Source of the DNA: Bradyrhizobium sp. NP1
GTDB taxonomy: Bacteria; Pseudomonadota; Alphaproteobacteria; Rhizobiales; Xanthobacteraceae
Direction of reading: 5' to 3'
Length of the DNA: 64,000 nucleotides
Assembly (NCBI RefSeq): GCF_030378205.1
Contig: NZ_CP127385.1
Location: 310,001-374,000, forward strand
Shown piece after piece: positions 18,633-28,152 of this stretch (positions are counted from its first letter, which is position 1; each line of letters opens with the position of its first letter). The notes beneath the pieces were generated by a model, which had not been told where the DNA came from, ran no database searches, and saw only the letters and a program-made list of their open reading frames with translations. The translations under genes were made by a program, and so were the position numbers.

Positions 18633-19843
18633 TAGTTCTTCTCCCGCGAGCGTGCGGGCGCGGGCGAGGGCGCCGGGGCTTGCGCCTGCGAAGCCTGCGC
18701 ATTGCGCTGGGCCTCCCAGGCCTGGAACTGCCTGAACAGCGCTTCCTTGTCGGACTCGGATTGCACCTTCGCCGCGGCGGCCGGGTTCTGCTGCAGGAAG
18801 GTGTCGAAGCGTTCGCGCGCCAAGGGCTGCAAATTGTTGCGGTCGAGCCATTGCTGCGCCGCCGGCAGCCGGTTCCAGCCCTGCAGCGGCGCCGACAGCG
18901 AAACTTCCTTCCACTTGGGATGGAACGGCGGCTTCTGGAAGGTCGGGAACTTGCCGAAGAAGGCGTCGACGAACGCTGCCAGCTTGCGATAGCGGTCGCT
19001 GTTGGGCGCCCAGTTGTAGGCCGCGAGCACGGCGGGCACCGCGATGGTGTCGACCTTCTCGCCCTCGGCGATCAGGTTCGGATAGTCCTTCGCGGTCATG
19101 GTCGCCGGCAGGTAGTCGCCCTGCAGCGGCTTGGCGTAGTCGACCGTGACGAGGTGGAAGCGGCCGTCATTGGTGAAGGTCGAGACCGACTTGTACGGCT
19201 TGCCGCCGACCACGATCACCGCGTCGACCTCGCCGGTCTTCAGCTTCTCCATCGCGATGCGCTGCTCGATATAGACGAAGTTCGCCTTCAGCCCGAGCCG
19301 CTCGAACACGGTGAGCGCGGTGACGAAGGTGCCGCCATTGGGCAGGTCGACGCTGACGGTCTTGCCGGCGAGCTCCTTCAGCTCGCGCACCGATTTCGGG
19401 GCGATGACCTGCATCTCCTCGTTGTAGAGCTTGGTCACGTAGGTGAACTGCTTCTTGATGTCCTTGGCGAAGCCCTTGCGCTCGAGATAGTCGAGCGTGT
19501 CGGCGCGCACGATGCCGAGGTCGACGCCCTGCAGGAACAGGATGTCGGCGACGCTCTGCACGGATCCGCGCCCGACGATGGGAAGTACGCGCAACTTGTT
19601 TCCATCGTCGAGCACGGAAGCGAGATCGGCCCCGAACTGCACATAGGTGCCGCCAATCGTGCCGGAAATCAGCGTCACGGTATTGGCGTTCAGCGCCTGT
19701 TTTGTCTGCGCCGATCCGAACTGGAAGATGGCCTTGAGGCTTTCGCTCACCTTGGCCGGATCATATTCGCTCTCTTCGGCGCGCGCGGCGAAGCCGCACG
19801 CAAGCAACACGGCAGCAAGTGCCAGTCCGATCAGACGTCGCAT
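18632..19843 (-). CDS. TAXI family TRAP transporter solute-binding protein
   Basis: A 403-residue exported protein. The signal peptide is MRRLIGLALAAVLLACGFAARA; the TAXI domain follows (VTLISGTIGGTYVQFGADLASVL, then ILFLQGVDLGIVRADTL and LPNGGTFVTALTVFERLGL). The C-terminal ~60 residues are rich in Ala, Gln and Pro. Such proteins bind small organic anions for a DctMQ-type permease, which is missing here. The start was placed at the ATG directly before the signal peptide. The Sel1-type gene lies 22 bases upstream on the same strand. Confidence 0.86.
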   Translation of the reverse strand: MRRLIGLALAAVLLACGFAARAEESEYDPAKVSESLKAIFQFGSAQTKQALNANTVTLISGTIGGTYVQFGADLASVLDDGNKLRVLPIVGRGSVQSVADILFLQGVDLGIVRADTLDYLERKGFAKDIKKQFTYVTKLYNEEMQVIAPKSVRELKELAGKTVSVDLPNGGTFVTALTVFERLGLKANFVYIEQRIAMEKLKTGEVDAVIVVGGKPYKSVSTFTNDGRFHLVTVDYAKPLQGDYLPATMTAKDYPNLIAEGEKVDTIAVPAVLAAYNWAPNSDRYRKLAAFVDAFFGKFPTFQKPPFHPKWKEVSLSAPLQGWNRLPAAQQWLDRNNLQPLARERFDTFLQQNPAAAAKVQSESDKEALFRQFQAWEAQRNAQASQAQAPAPSPAPARSREKN

Positions 19844-19865
19844 GTTATCCCCACTTGAAAGCGAT

Positions 19866-20786
19866 TCAGTTTTGCATCTGGCTGAGGCGGCGCTGCGCTT
19901 CGGCCGAGCCGAGCTGCATCGCGCGCTGGTACCAGCTCTTCGCCAGGGCGAGATCAGGCACGATGTTGCGCGCGTCCTGGGTGCCAAGCACGACGGGGTC
20001 GTAGGTCTGCGCCAGCAGCAGCGCCGCGCCCGCGTCCTGTGCGTCGGCGGCGCGCTCGAGCAAGAGCCGCGCCGGCGGGATGTCGCCGGCGGCGAGCAGG
20101 CCCTTGGCGCGGCTCATCAGCGTGGCGAGTTCGTCGGGATCGAGCCTGCGCACCTGCGGCACCTGCGGCGCGGTCACGGTCGGCGCCGCCGCCACGACCG
20201 GCGGCGCTGCGGCCGGCGCGCGGTTCTGCAGCGCGCTCTGGTAGGCGTTGGTGATTTCGTCGCGGCTGGGCGCCATCGCGATCGCGACATTGCGGCCGGC
20301 CGGCGGCTGTACGTTCGGGGTCTGCGCGCCCTGCGCCGGCGCGGCCTGCGGCGATGCGCCGGCGGTCTGGCTCGCCGGTCCCGACAGCCGCGTTGGATCC
20401 TTGAGCTGGATATCCTTCGCCGTCAGCTGGACCGAGTCCGGCTGCGCGGCGGCGGACGGTCCGGGCAGCACCGCGGCGAACGATGCCTTGGCGTCGACCA
20501 CGATGCCGCGCATGTCGTCCGAGGTGAACAGCGCGAACAGCACGGCGACCGCAGCGGCGCCGATCACGCTCGCCAGGATCTTGGTGGACAGGGAGAACCT
20601 GCGGGCCTTCAGGGGAGCGCCGAACTCGGTCGGGTCCGGATCGCCATCGGGATCGGTGAGGAAGAGGGGGATCGAGTGGTCCCGCGACGAGCGCCCGAAA
20701 CGATAGGCTCCGAGCGGCGCACCATTGGTGTCCTCATCATAGGCTTCGACTTCGGTTTCGTACGACCGAAATTGTGATGGCTCCAT
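19866..20786 (-). CDS. Membrane-anchored Sel1-repeat protein
   Basis: A 306-residue protein. About 68 soluble, acidic residues precede one membrane segment (ILASVIGAAAVAVLFALF). A Pro/Ala/Gln-rich linker follows, then C-terminal helical repeats of Sel1/TPR type (LLAAGDIPPARLLLERAADAQDAGAALLLAQTY and a closing WYQRAMQLGSAEAQRRL). Sel1 repeats mediate protein contacts, often in the envelope. It is probably co-transcribed with the downstream TAXI gene. Its partner is unknown. Confidence 0.78.
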   Translation of the reverse strand: MEPSQFRSYETEVEAYDEDTNGAPLGAYRFGRSSRDHSIPLFLTDPDGDPDPTEFGAPLKARRFSLSTKILASVIGAAAVAVLFALFTSDDMRGIVVDAKASFAAVLPGPSAAAQPDSVQLTAKDIQLKDPTRLSGPASQTAGASPQAAPAQGAQTPNVQPPAGRNVAIAMAPSRDEITNAYQSALQNRAPAAAPPVVAAAPTVTAPQVPQVRRLDPDELATLMSRAKGLLAAGDIPPARLLLERAADAQDAGAALLLAQTYDPVVLGTQDARNIVPDLALAKSWYQRAMQLGSAEAQRRLSQMQN

Positions 20787-21145
20787 GGTGATGCTCCCCG
20801 CAACTGACGCAACATCAGAGCTGCCCCAACAATGCTTCTTGTTATTATTTTTAAAGCCGTAGGCGCCCCGCTACTGGCGCCATAAGTCGCAGGTTGAATC
20901 GGCCTAAAAGACGACTACGGCGGGCGTGAATTGGGAGAGATTTGGGTATGATTGCGGCGCGGGCGCGGAAGACACCTGTAAATTTTATGGATCGGGAATG
21001 ACGCTGCGCGGCGGCGCAGCGCGAGAAGTTGAATTCCTACAAGCACTAACGACGCGCGCATGCGCGCATGCGCACGCATGACGGAATGATGACGTCTCAT
21101 TCCGGCACAGCGGGCGCGCGCCGGTCGAACGAGGCGACAAGAAGG
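20787..21145. other. 359-base intergenic region with hairpin and Z-DNA-like tract
   Basis: No gene is supported. The part next to the Sel1 gene is AT-rich and should hold its promoter. CGCTGCGC-GGCG-GCGCAGCG (21002-21021) is a perfect 8-bp hairpin that could end the quinone oxidoreductase transcript. From 21052 to 21080 purines and pyrimidines alternate without a break for 29 bases, mainly CG and CA steps. Confidence 0.5.
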
Positions 21146-22120
21146 TCAGGGATGCAGGATCACCTTGCCCATCGCCTTGCGGGTGGCGAGCACCTTCATC
21201 GCTTCGGCGGTCTCGGCCAGCGGGAAGGTGCGGTCGACATGGGAGGAGATCTTGCCCTCCGCGGTCCACTGCACGAGCTTCTCGAGGTTGGCGCGGTTCT
21301 TGTCGGGGTTGAGGCGCGCCCAATGGCCCCAGAACACGCCGCGGATATCGCAACCCTTGAGCAGCGCGAGGTTGAGCGGCATCTTCGGGATGTCGCCGGC
21401 GGCAAATCCGATCACCAGGAAGCGGCCGCCCCAGGCGATCGAGCGCAGCGCGGCTTCCGCGTAACTGCCGCCGACCGGATCGAAGATGATGTCGACGCCC
21501 TTGCCGTCGGTCAGCCGCCGCAGGCCTTCCTTCAAATCTTCCTTGGCGTAGTTCAACCCGAGCTCGGCGCCGTGCGCCTTGGCAAATCCGATCTTCTCCT
21601 CCGACGAGGCGCAGGCGATCACCTTCAGCCCCATCAGCCGGCCGAGCTCGCAAGCCGCAAGCCCGGTGCCGCCGGCGGCGCCCAGCACCGCCAGCGTCTC
21701 GCCCGGCTTCGGGCTCGCGCGGTCTTCCAGCGCATGCAGCGCGGTGCCGTAGATGATGATGATGCCGGCGGCGCGATCGAAATCGAGCGCGTCGGGAATC
21801 CTGACGATGGCATTGGCCGGCAGCGCGATCTTCTCGCGCGCGCCGTTATGGCCGCAGGATGCCACCACGCGGTCGCCGGCCTTCAGGCCGGTGACGCCGG
21901 CCCCGACGCTTTCGATCACGCCGGCGACTTCGGCGGCCGGCGAGAACGGGAACGGCGGCTTGATCTGGTACTTGCCCTGGATCATCAGGAGGTCGAAGAA
22001 ATTCAGCGCCGCTGCCTTGATGCGGATCACCGCCTCACCCGGTCCGGCCACGGGATCGGGAACGTCTGCCAGCACGAGCTCGTCAGGCTGGCAGTATTGC
22101 GAGCAGAGAATGGCTTTCAT
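21146..22120 (-). CDS. NADPH:quinone oxidoreductase (zinc-free MDR family)
   Basis: A 324-residue medium-chain reductase. The GroES-like N-terminal half contains VIRIKAAALNFFDLLMIQGKY and FPFSPAAEVAGVI. The cofactor motif LAVLGAAGGTGLAACELG and KVIACASSEEK follow, consistent with NADPH. Zinc-binding Cys of alcohol dehydrogenases are absent, as in quinone reductases. The exact electron acceptor is not predictable. The SDR gene is divergent, 115 bases away. Confidence 0.9.
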   Translation of the reverse strand: MKAILCSQYCQPDELVLADVPDPVAGPGEAVIRIKAAALNFFDLLMIQGKYQIKPPFPFSPAAEVAGVIESVGAGVTGLKAGDRVVASCGHNGAREKIALPANAIVRIPDALDFDRAAGIIIIYGTALHALEDRASPKPGETLAVLGAAGGTGLAACELGRLMGLKVIACASSEEKIGFAKAHGAELGLNYAKEDLKEGLRRLTDGKGVDIIFDPVGGSYAEAALRSIAWGGRFLVIGFAAGDIPKMPLNLALLKGCDIRGVFWGHWARLNPDKNRANLEKLVQWTAEGKISSHVDRTFPLAETAEAMKVLATRKAMGKVILHP

Positions 22121-22235
22121 GGACGCACCTCGTCGGTAAGCGGGACTTCTGGTTTCATGCCGGATTTGGGCTCGCCCGACAATCGAAACAGACTATGAAT
22201 GTCAGGATCGGACCACGCGCGGAAGGAATCAAACG

Positions 22236-23075
22236 ATGTTTGAAAAGGGCCTGCTGGCGGGCAAGCGCATCCTGGTCACCGGTGGTGGCAGCGGGCTCGG
22301 CGCCGCCATGGGCCAACGCTTCCTCGCGCTCGGCGCCGAGCTCGTCATCTGCGGCCGCAGGCTCGAGCGGCTGGAGGAGGCCGCCGCCGGCATGCGCGCG
22401 GCGACCGGCGGCAAGGTGACCGCGATCCGCTGCGACATCCGCGACGGCGCTTCGGTCGATGCCATGATGACCGCGATCTGGCAGGAGGCGCCGCTCGACG
22501 TGCTGGTCAACAACGCGGCCGCAACCTTCATCGCGCAAACCGAGCTGCTGTCCTTTCGGGCCGTGGACGCCATCCTCGCGCCGACCCTGCACGGCACGAT
22601 GTACTGCACGCTGGCCGCCGGCCGCCGGTGGATCGAGGGCAAGCACAAGGGCGTCGTGCTCTCGATCCTCTCCACATCGACCATCACCGGGCGCGCCTTC
22701 ACCGTGCCGTCGGCGATGGCGAAGTCGGCCATCCTCGCCATGACCAGGAGCCTCGCGGTCGAATGGGGACCGAAGGGCGTGCGCACGGTCGCGATCGCGC
22801 CCGGCAGTTTTCCGACCGAGGGTGCCACGGGCCAGCTGCGGCCCGATGGCCGCGACGAGGGGTGGGCGAAGCGCAACCCGCTCGGCCGCACCGGCGAGCA
22901 CCGGGAGCTGGCCGACCTCGCGAGCTTCCTGATCTCGGATGGCGCGGCCTACATCAACGGCGAGATGGTCGTGCAGGACGGCGGCGCGCATCTGCGCAGT
23001 TCCGGCGCAGAGGATCTGTTGCACTGGACCGACGCGCAATGGGAACGGTTGCGGGCGGCGCGGGCGAAGGACTGA
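22236..23075 (+). CDS. SDR oxidoreductase, 2,4-dienoyl-CoA reductase-like
   Basis: A 279-residue Rossmann protein. The cofactor motif is VTGGGSGLGAAMG, and LDVLVNNAAATF supplies the structural Asn-Asn-Ala. The usual catalytic Tyr-x-x-x-Lys is replaced by Ser-Ala-Met-Ala-Lys (VPSAMAKSAIL), the arrangement seen in mitochondrial and peroxisomal 2,4-dienoyl-CoA reductases, whose following SLAVEWGPKGVR stretch is also matched. A role in breaking down unsaturated fatty acids is therefore more likely than a sugar or steroid role. AAGGA precedes the ATG. Confidence 0.85.
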   Translation: MFEKGLLAGKRILVTGGGSGLGAAMGQRFLALGAELVICGRRLERLEEAAAGMRAATGGKVTAIRCDIRDGASVDAMMTAIWQEAPLDVLVNNAAATFIAQTELLSFRAVDAILAPTLHGTMYCTLAAGRRWIEGKHKGVVLSILSTSTITGRAFTVPSAMAKSAILAMTRSLAVEWGPKGVRTVAIAPGSFPTEGATGQLRPDGRDEGWAKRNPLGRTGEHRELADLASFLISDGAAYINGEMVVQDGGAHLRSSGAEDLLHWTDAQWERLRAARAKD

Positions 23076-23135
23076 TCGCCGCAGCCGGAGGCAGCGCAGG
23101 CGAAGGACTGATCGCCGCAGCCGGAGGCAGCGCAG
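23064..23135. repeat. Two tandem 36-bp direct repeats across the SDR stop codon
   Basis: The 36-base unit beginning GCGAAGGACTGATCGCCGCA occurs at 23064-23099 and again, identical, at 23100-23135. The first copy carries the SDR stop codon TGA (23073-23075). This looks like a recent slippage duplication. The protein end is unaffected because the stop lies in the first copy. Confidence 0.85.
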
Positions 23136-23234
23136 GCGCGCTTCCCAAGCCGGACTTTCCCGGCTATCCATCGCGCTGTGCATTGTGGCCGCGGGCCATC
23201 TTCCAGTCACAATGATGCGGGAACCAACCAAATC

Positions 23235-23837
23235 ATGTTTCGGCGGGTGCTGGCGGCTTTGACGGCGGGGTTGTTGGTGTGCGGGGCGGTGAGCCTCGCG
23301 CACGCCCAGGGTGCGCCGCCCAAAGCCCCGAAGGCTGCGCCCGCCAAGCCGGAGCCGGTCAAGCCGCCGGCGGCAGCGACAGGCGGCGCCGAGCCGACCC
23401 TGCTCGGCCAGTTCGGCGGCTGGGGCGCCTATACGGCGACGCCGAGCGGCAAGAAGGTGTGCTTCGCGCTGGCCAAGCCGACCGCCTCGAAGACCAACCC
23501 GCCAAACCGGCCGCGTGACCCCGCCTATGCCTTCGTCTCGACGCGGCCTGCGGAGAAGGTCTTCAACGAAGTCTCGATCATGATCGGCTACACGCTGAAG
23601 CCCGGCTCCGAATCGACGCTCGCCGTCGGCGGCGCGACCTACGCAATGTATACCCAGGGCGACGGGCTCTGGATCAAGAACGCGGCGGAAGAGGAGCGGA
23701 TGGTGGAAGCCATGCGCAAGTCGGCCGATGCGGTGGTCAAGGGCGTCTCCGCCAAGGGCACCGAGACGGTCGACACCTTTTCGCTAAAGGGGCTGGCCCA
23801 GGCGCTCGACAAGATCGCGCAGGATTGCCGGCGCTAG
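23235..23837 (+). CDS. IalB-like (invasion associated locus B) periplasmic protein
   Basis: A 200-residue exported protein. The signal peptide (about residues 1-24) is followed by a Pro/Lys/Ala linker and the IalB domain: FGGWGAYTATPSGKKVCFALAKP, then DPAYAFVSTRPAEKVFNEVSIMIGY and a C-terminal TFSLKGLAQALDKI. IalB was named in Bartonella, where it affects erythrocyte entry; in soil bacteria the role is unclear. It precedes rlmN. The ATG at 23235 fits the signal peptide. Confidence 0.82.
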   Translation: MFRRVLAALTAGLLVCGAVSLAHAQGAPPKAPKAAPAKPEPVKPPAAATGGAEPTLLGQFGGWGAYTATPSGKKVCFALAKPTASKTNPPNRPRDPAYAFVSTRPAEKVFNEVSIMIGYTLKPGSESTLAVGGATYAMYTQGDGLWIKNAAEEERMVEAMRKSADAVVKGVSAKGTETVDTFSLKGLAQALDKIAQDCRR

Positions 23838-23942
23838 CGTGGTCGCAATCGCAGCCGCAATTATTATATAAACAGGTTCCAGGCGCCGGCACCGTCGTGG
23901 CCCGGCGTGACGGCGCAAGATCGCAGCAATCAGGCTCATCGA

Positions 23943-25154
23943 ATGCAATCGACTGTGGACCCACGGAACGTTTCGCTGCCGCTCGAGAAGACGCCGCTCG
24001 AAACCTATGTGCCGCCGGCAAAGCCGTCGCTGATCGGTCTGTCGCGCGAGCAACTGGCCGAGCGGCTCGGCGACATCGGCGTGCCCGCGCGTCAGCGCAA
24101 GATGCGCGTGCAGCAGCTCTGGCACTGGATCTACTTCCGCGGCGCCGAAGACTTCGACGCGATGACGTCGGTCTCGAAGGAGACGCGCGCCCAGCTCGCG
24201 GCGCATTTCACCGTGGCGCGGCCGGAGGTCGTCGCCGAGCAGGTCTCCAGCGACGGCACGCGCAAATGGCTGTTGCGGCTGCCGAGCGGCGAAAAGCTCG
24301 AGAGGCCGCACGAGGTCGAATGCGTCTACATCCCGGAGACCGATCGCGGCACGCTGTGCGTCTCCTCCCAGGTCGGCTGCACGCTGAACTGCGCGTTCTG
24401 CCACACCGGCACGCAGCGGCTGGTGCGCAACCTCACCGCCGGCGAGATCGTCGGCCAGGTGATGGTGGCGCGTGACCGCCTCAACGACTGGGCCGACCGC
24501 GAGACGCCGGCCGGCAACCGCCTCGTCACCAACGTCGTGATGATGGGCATGGGCGAGCCGCTCTACAATTTCGACGCGGTGCGCGATGCGCTGTTGATCG
24601 TGTCCGACAATGAAGGCATCGGCATCTCCCGCCGCCGCATCACGCTGTCGACCTCGGGCGTGGTGCCGAACATCATCCGCGCTGGCGAGGAGATCGGCGT
24701 GATGCTCGCGATCTCGCTGCATGCGGTGCGTGACGAATTGCGCAACGAACTCGTGCCGCTGAACCGAAAATATCCGATAGAGCAGCTCTTGCAGGCCTGC
24801 CGCGACTATCCGGGCGCCTCCAACGCGCGCCGCATCACCTTCGAATATGTGATGCTCAAGGGCGTCAACGATTCGCTCGACGATGCCAAGCTGCTGGTGA
24901 AGCTGCTCAAGGGCATTCCGGCGAAGATCAATCTGATTCCATTCAACCCCTGGCCCGGCACGGCCTACGAATGCTCGGACTGGGACCAGATCGAGAAATT
25001 CTCCGAGTACATCTTCAATGCCGGCTATTCCTCGCCGGTGCGCACGCCGCGCGGCCGCGACATCCTCGCGGCCTGCGGGCAGCTGAAATCCGAAACCGAA
25101 AAACTGTCGGCGCGCGAGCGGCAGGCGCTGCGCGCCATGGCGATGACGGACTGA
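23943..25154 (+). CDS. rlmN: Dual-specificity RNA methyltransferase RlmN
   Basis: A radical-SAM enzyme that adds a C2 methyl group to A2503 of 23S rRNA and A37 of some tRNAs. The Fe-S motif C-x3-C-x2-C is CTLNCAFC. A Cys in EVECVYIP lies upstream of the cluster, and the C-terminal ILAACGQL supplies the conserved methyl-carrier Cys. The SAM-binding [10 protein letters not shown] and [11 protein letters not shown] are present. ATG 23943 gives 403 residues; a GTG at 23907 would add 12. Confidence 0.95.
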   Translation: MQSTVDPRNVSLPLEKTPLETYVPPAKPSLIGLSREQLAERLGDIGVPARQRKMRVQQLWHWIYFRGAEDFDAMTSVSKETRAQLAAHFTVARPEVVAEQVSSDGTRKWLLRLPSGEKLERPHEVECVYIPETDRGTLCVSSQVGCTLNCAFCHTGTQRLVRNLTAGEIVGQVMVARDRLNDWADRETPAGNRLVTNVVMMGMGEPLYNFDAVRDALLIVSDNEGIGISRRRITLSTSGVVPNIIRAGEEIGVMLAISLHAVRDELRNELVPLNRKYPIEQLLQACRDYPGASNARRITFEYVMLKGVNDSLDDAKLLVKLLKGIPAKINLIPFNPWPGTAYECSDWDQIEKFSEYIFNAGYSSPVRTPRGRDILAACGQLKSETEKLSARERQALRAMAMTD

Positions 25155-25251
25155 GCGTGGCCAGGATGACCGACCTCGTCATGGCCGGGACAAGCCAGGG
25201 CGTGACGCCGCACAGCCTGGCGCTGCGGCTTCCCAAAGATGGAAATCCTGC

Positions 25252-25749
25252 ATGGCGCTGATCGGCCGCATCGTGGTCATCCTCGTCGCGTTCCTCATCG
25301 CCTGCTTTGCGGCGGGCATGATCGTGGTCGCTGCGATCCTGTTTCCGGAGTTCTCCGATCTCGGCGCGGGTCCGGTCGATGACGGCGCATTGAACGTCAT
25401 CCTGGGCTTCGGCTTCATCTTCGTTTCCGGCTTTGCGCTGTTGCCGGCGATGATCGTCGCCGCGATCACCGAGGCATTTTCCATCCGCAGCCTGCTCGCC
25501 TATGCCGTCGGCGGCGGCCTGGTCGGGCTTGCCTGCTATCTCGGCCTCGTGCCGTTCGACACCGATACGCTGCAGTTCGAGGGCATCGTGCGGCGGCATC
25601 TGGAGATCATGACCGGCGCCGGCATCGTCGCCGGGCTGGTCTACTGGATGATCGCCGGCCGCAACGCCGGCGCATGGCGCGAACCGCCGCGGTCGCTCAA
25701 GCCTCCGCCGCCGCTGCCGTCGAACACGCCGCAGCCGCCATCGCTGTGA
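25252..25749 (+). CDS. Four-helix inner membrane protein of unknown function
   Basis: A 165-residue protein with four hydrophobic segments (about residues 6-30, 45-68, 77-98 and 118-137) and a proline-rich cytosolic or periplasmic tail (SLKPPPPLPSNTPQPPS). No family is recognised. It follows rlmN by 97 bases. A small hairpin CTCCCC-ctcca-GGGGAG (25768-25784) lies just after it and may end its transcript. Confidence 0.7.
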   Translation: MALIGRIVVILVAFLIACFAAGMIVVAAILFPEFSDLGAGPVDDGALNVILGFGFIFVSGFALLPAMIVAAITEAFSIRSLLAYAVGGGLVGLACYLGLVPFDTDTLQFEGIVRRHLEIMTGAGIVAGLVYWMIAGRNAGAWREPPRSLKPPPPLPSNTPQPPSL

Positions 25750-25840
25750 GACTCCGTGTACGCAGTTCTCCCCCTCCAGGGGAGGGTGAGTCGCCGCCCG
25801 AGCCTTCCCTTGATCGCCACCCTCCGCTAAACCGCGAGCC

Positions 25841-26617
25841 ATGAACCGGACCGGGCTTTTCATCGCGCTGTCGCTGTCGCTCATCGTCGGACTCGTGTTC
25901 GGGATCTATCCCGAGCTCGACCTCAAGCTTGCCGCGCTGTTTTATGATCCCGCCACGCGATCCTTCCCGCTTAAGCTCGACCACCTCGCGGCCTTCACGC
26001 GCGACGCCGCGATGTGGATCGCCTGGGCGCTCGCGCTGCCCGCGATCGTCGCGTTGGTCGTCAAGCTGATCCGCCCCGATCGGCCGCTCCTGATGTCGGG
26101 ACGGGCGATGCTGTTCCTGCTGCTGACGCTCGCGATGTCGGCCGGCGTGCTCACCAATCTCGGCTTCAAGAGCCATTGGGGCCGGCCGCGCCCGGTGCAG
26201 GTGACCGAGTTCTCGGGCGAGCTGCCCTTCGTGCCGTGGTGGGATCCGCGCGGGAAGTGCGGGCGGAACTGCTCGTTCTTCTCGGGCGAGGGTGCCACCG
26301 CGTTCTGGACGCTGGCGCCGGCCGCGCTCGCGCCGCCGGCCTGGCGTCCGCTCGCCTACGCGGCGGCGACCGTGTTCGGCGTCGCGACCAGCGCGCTGCG
26401 CATGGCGTTCGGCGGCCACTTCTTCACCGATGTCGCAATCGCCGGCCTGGTGACGTTCCTGGTGATCTGGCTCGCCCATGGCGCGATCTACCGCTGGCAG
26501 CGGACGCGGCTTTCGGATGCTGCGATCGACGCCGCGCTGACGCGGTTCGCCTGGCCTGGCTACCGGATGCGGCAGCGCTGGCGCGGGCGCGAGGTAGGCC
26601 CGAGGCCCGCGACGTGA
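25841..26617 (+). CDS. PAP2 family membrane phosphatase (SGE variant)
   Basis: A 258-residue protein with about six membrane helices. The three PAP2 motifs are recognisable: FKSHWGRPRP, CSFFSGEGATAFW and SALRMAFGGHFFTD. In the second, the usual Ser-Gly-His is Ser-Gly-Glu, while the Arg-x5-His-x3-Asp of the third is kept. Members remove phosphate from lipid A, undecaprenyl pyrophosphate or phosphatidate; which one applies here cannot be told. It stands alone upstream of argG. Confidence 0.85.
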   Translation: MNRTGLFIALSLSLIVGLVFGIYPELDLKLAALFYDPATRSFPLKLDHLAAFTRDAAMWIAWALALPAIVALVVKLIRPDRPLLMSGRAMLFLLLTLAMSAGVLTNLGFKSHWGRPRPVQVTEFSGELPFVPWWDPRGKCGRNCSFFSGEGATAFWTLAPAALAPPAWRPLAYAAATVFGVATSALRMAFGGHFFTDVAIAGLVTFLVIWLAHGAIYRWQRTRLSDAAIDAALTRFAWPGYRMRQRWRGREVGPRPAT

Positions 26618-28057
<1,440 letters not shown>

Positions 28058-28108
28058 ACCCGCGCGGCGCGCTCGGCGACATCTCCGCCGCGAAACGCGA
28101 CCAAGAAA

Positions 28109-28138
28109 AAAATGGCCGGGATTGCTCCCGGCCATTTT
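28109..28138. terminator. Bidirectional intrinsic terminator between argG and the OmpA gene
   Basis: AAAATGGCCGGG (28109-28120) pairs perfectly over 12 bp with CCCGGCCATTTT (28127-28138), with a 6-base loop and A-rich and T-rich flanks. It lies between two convergent genes and can terminate both. The ATGGCCGGG core recurs at 52093-52121, and nearly so at 36705-36729. Confidence 0.85.
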
Positions 28139-28152
28139 CACTGGCTCTTGCC

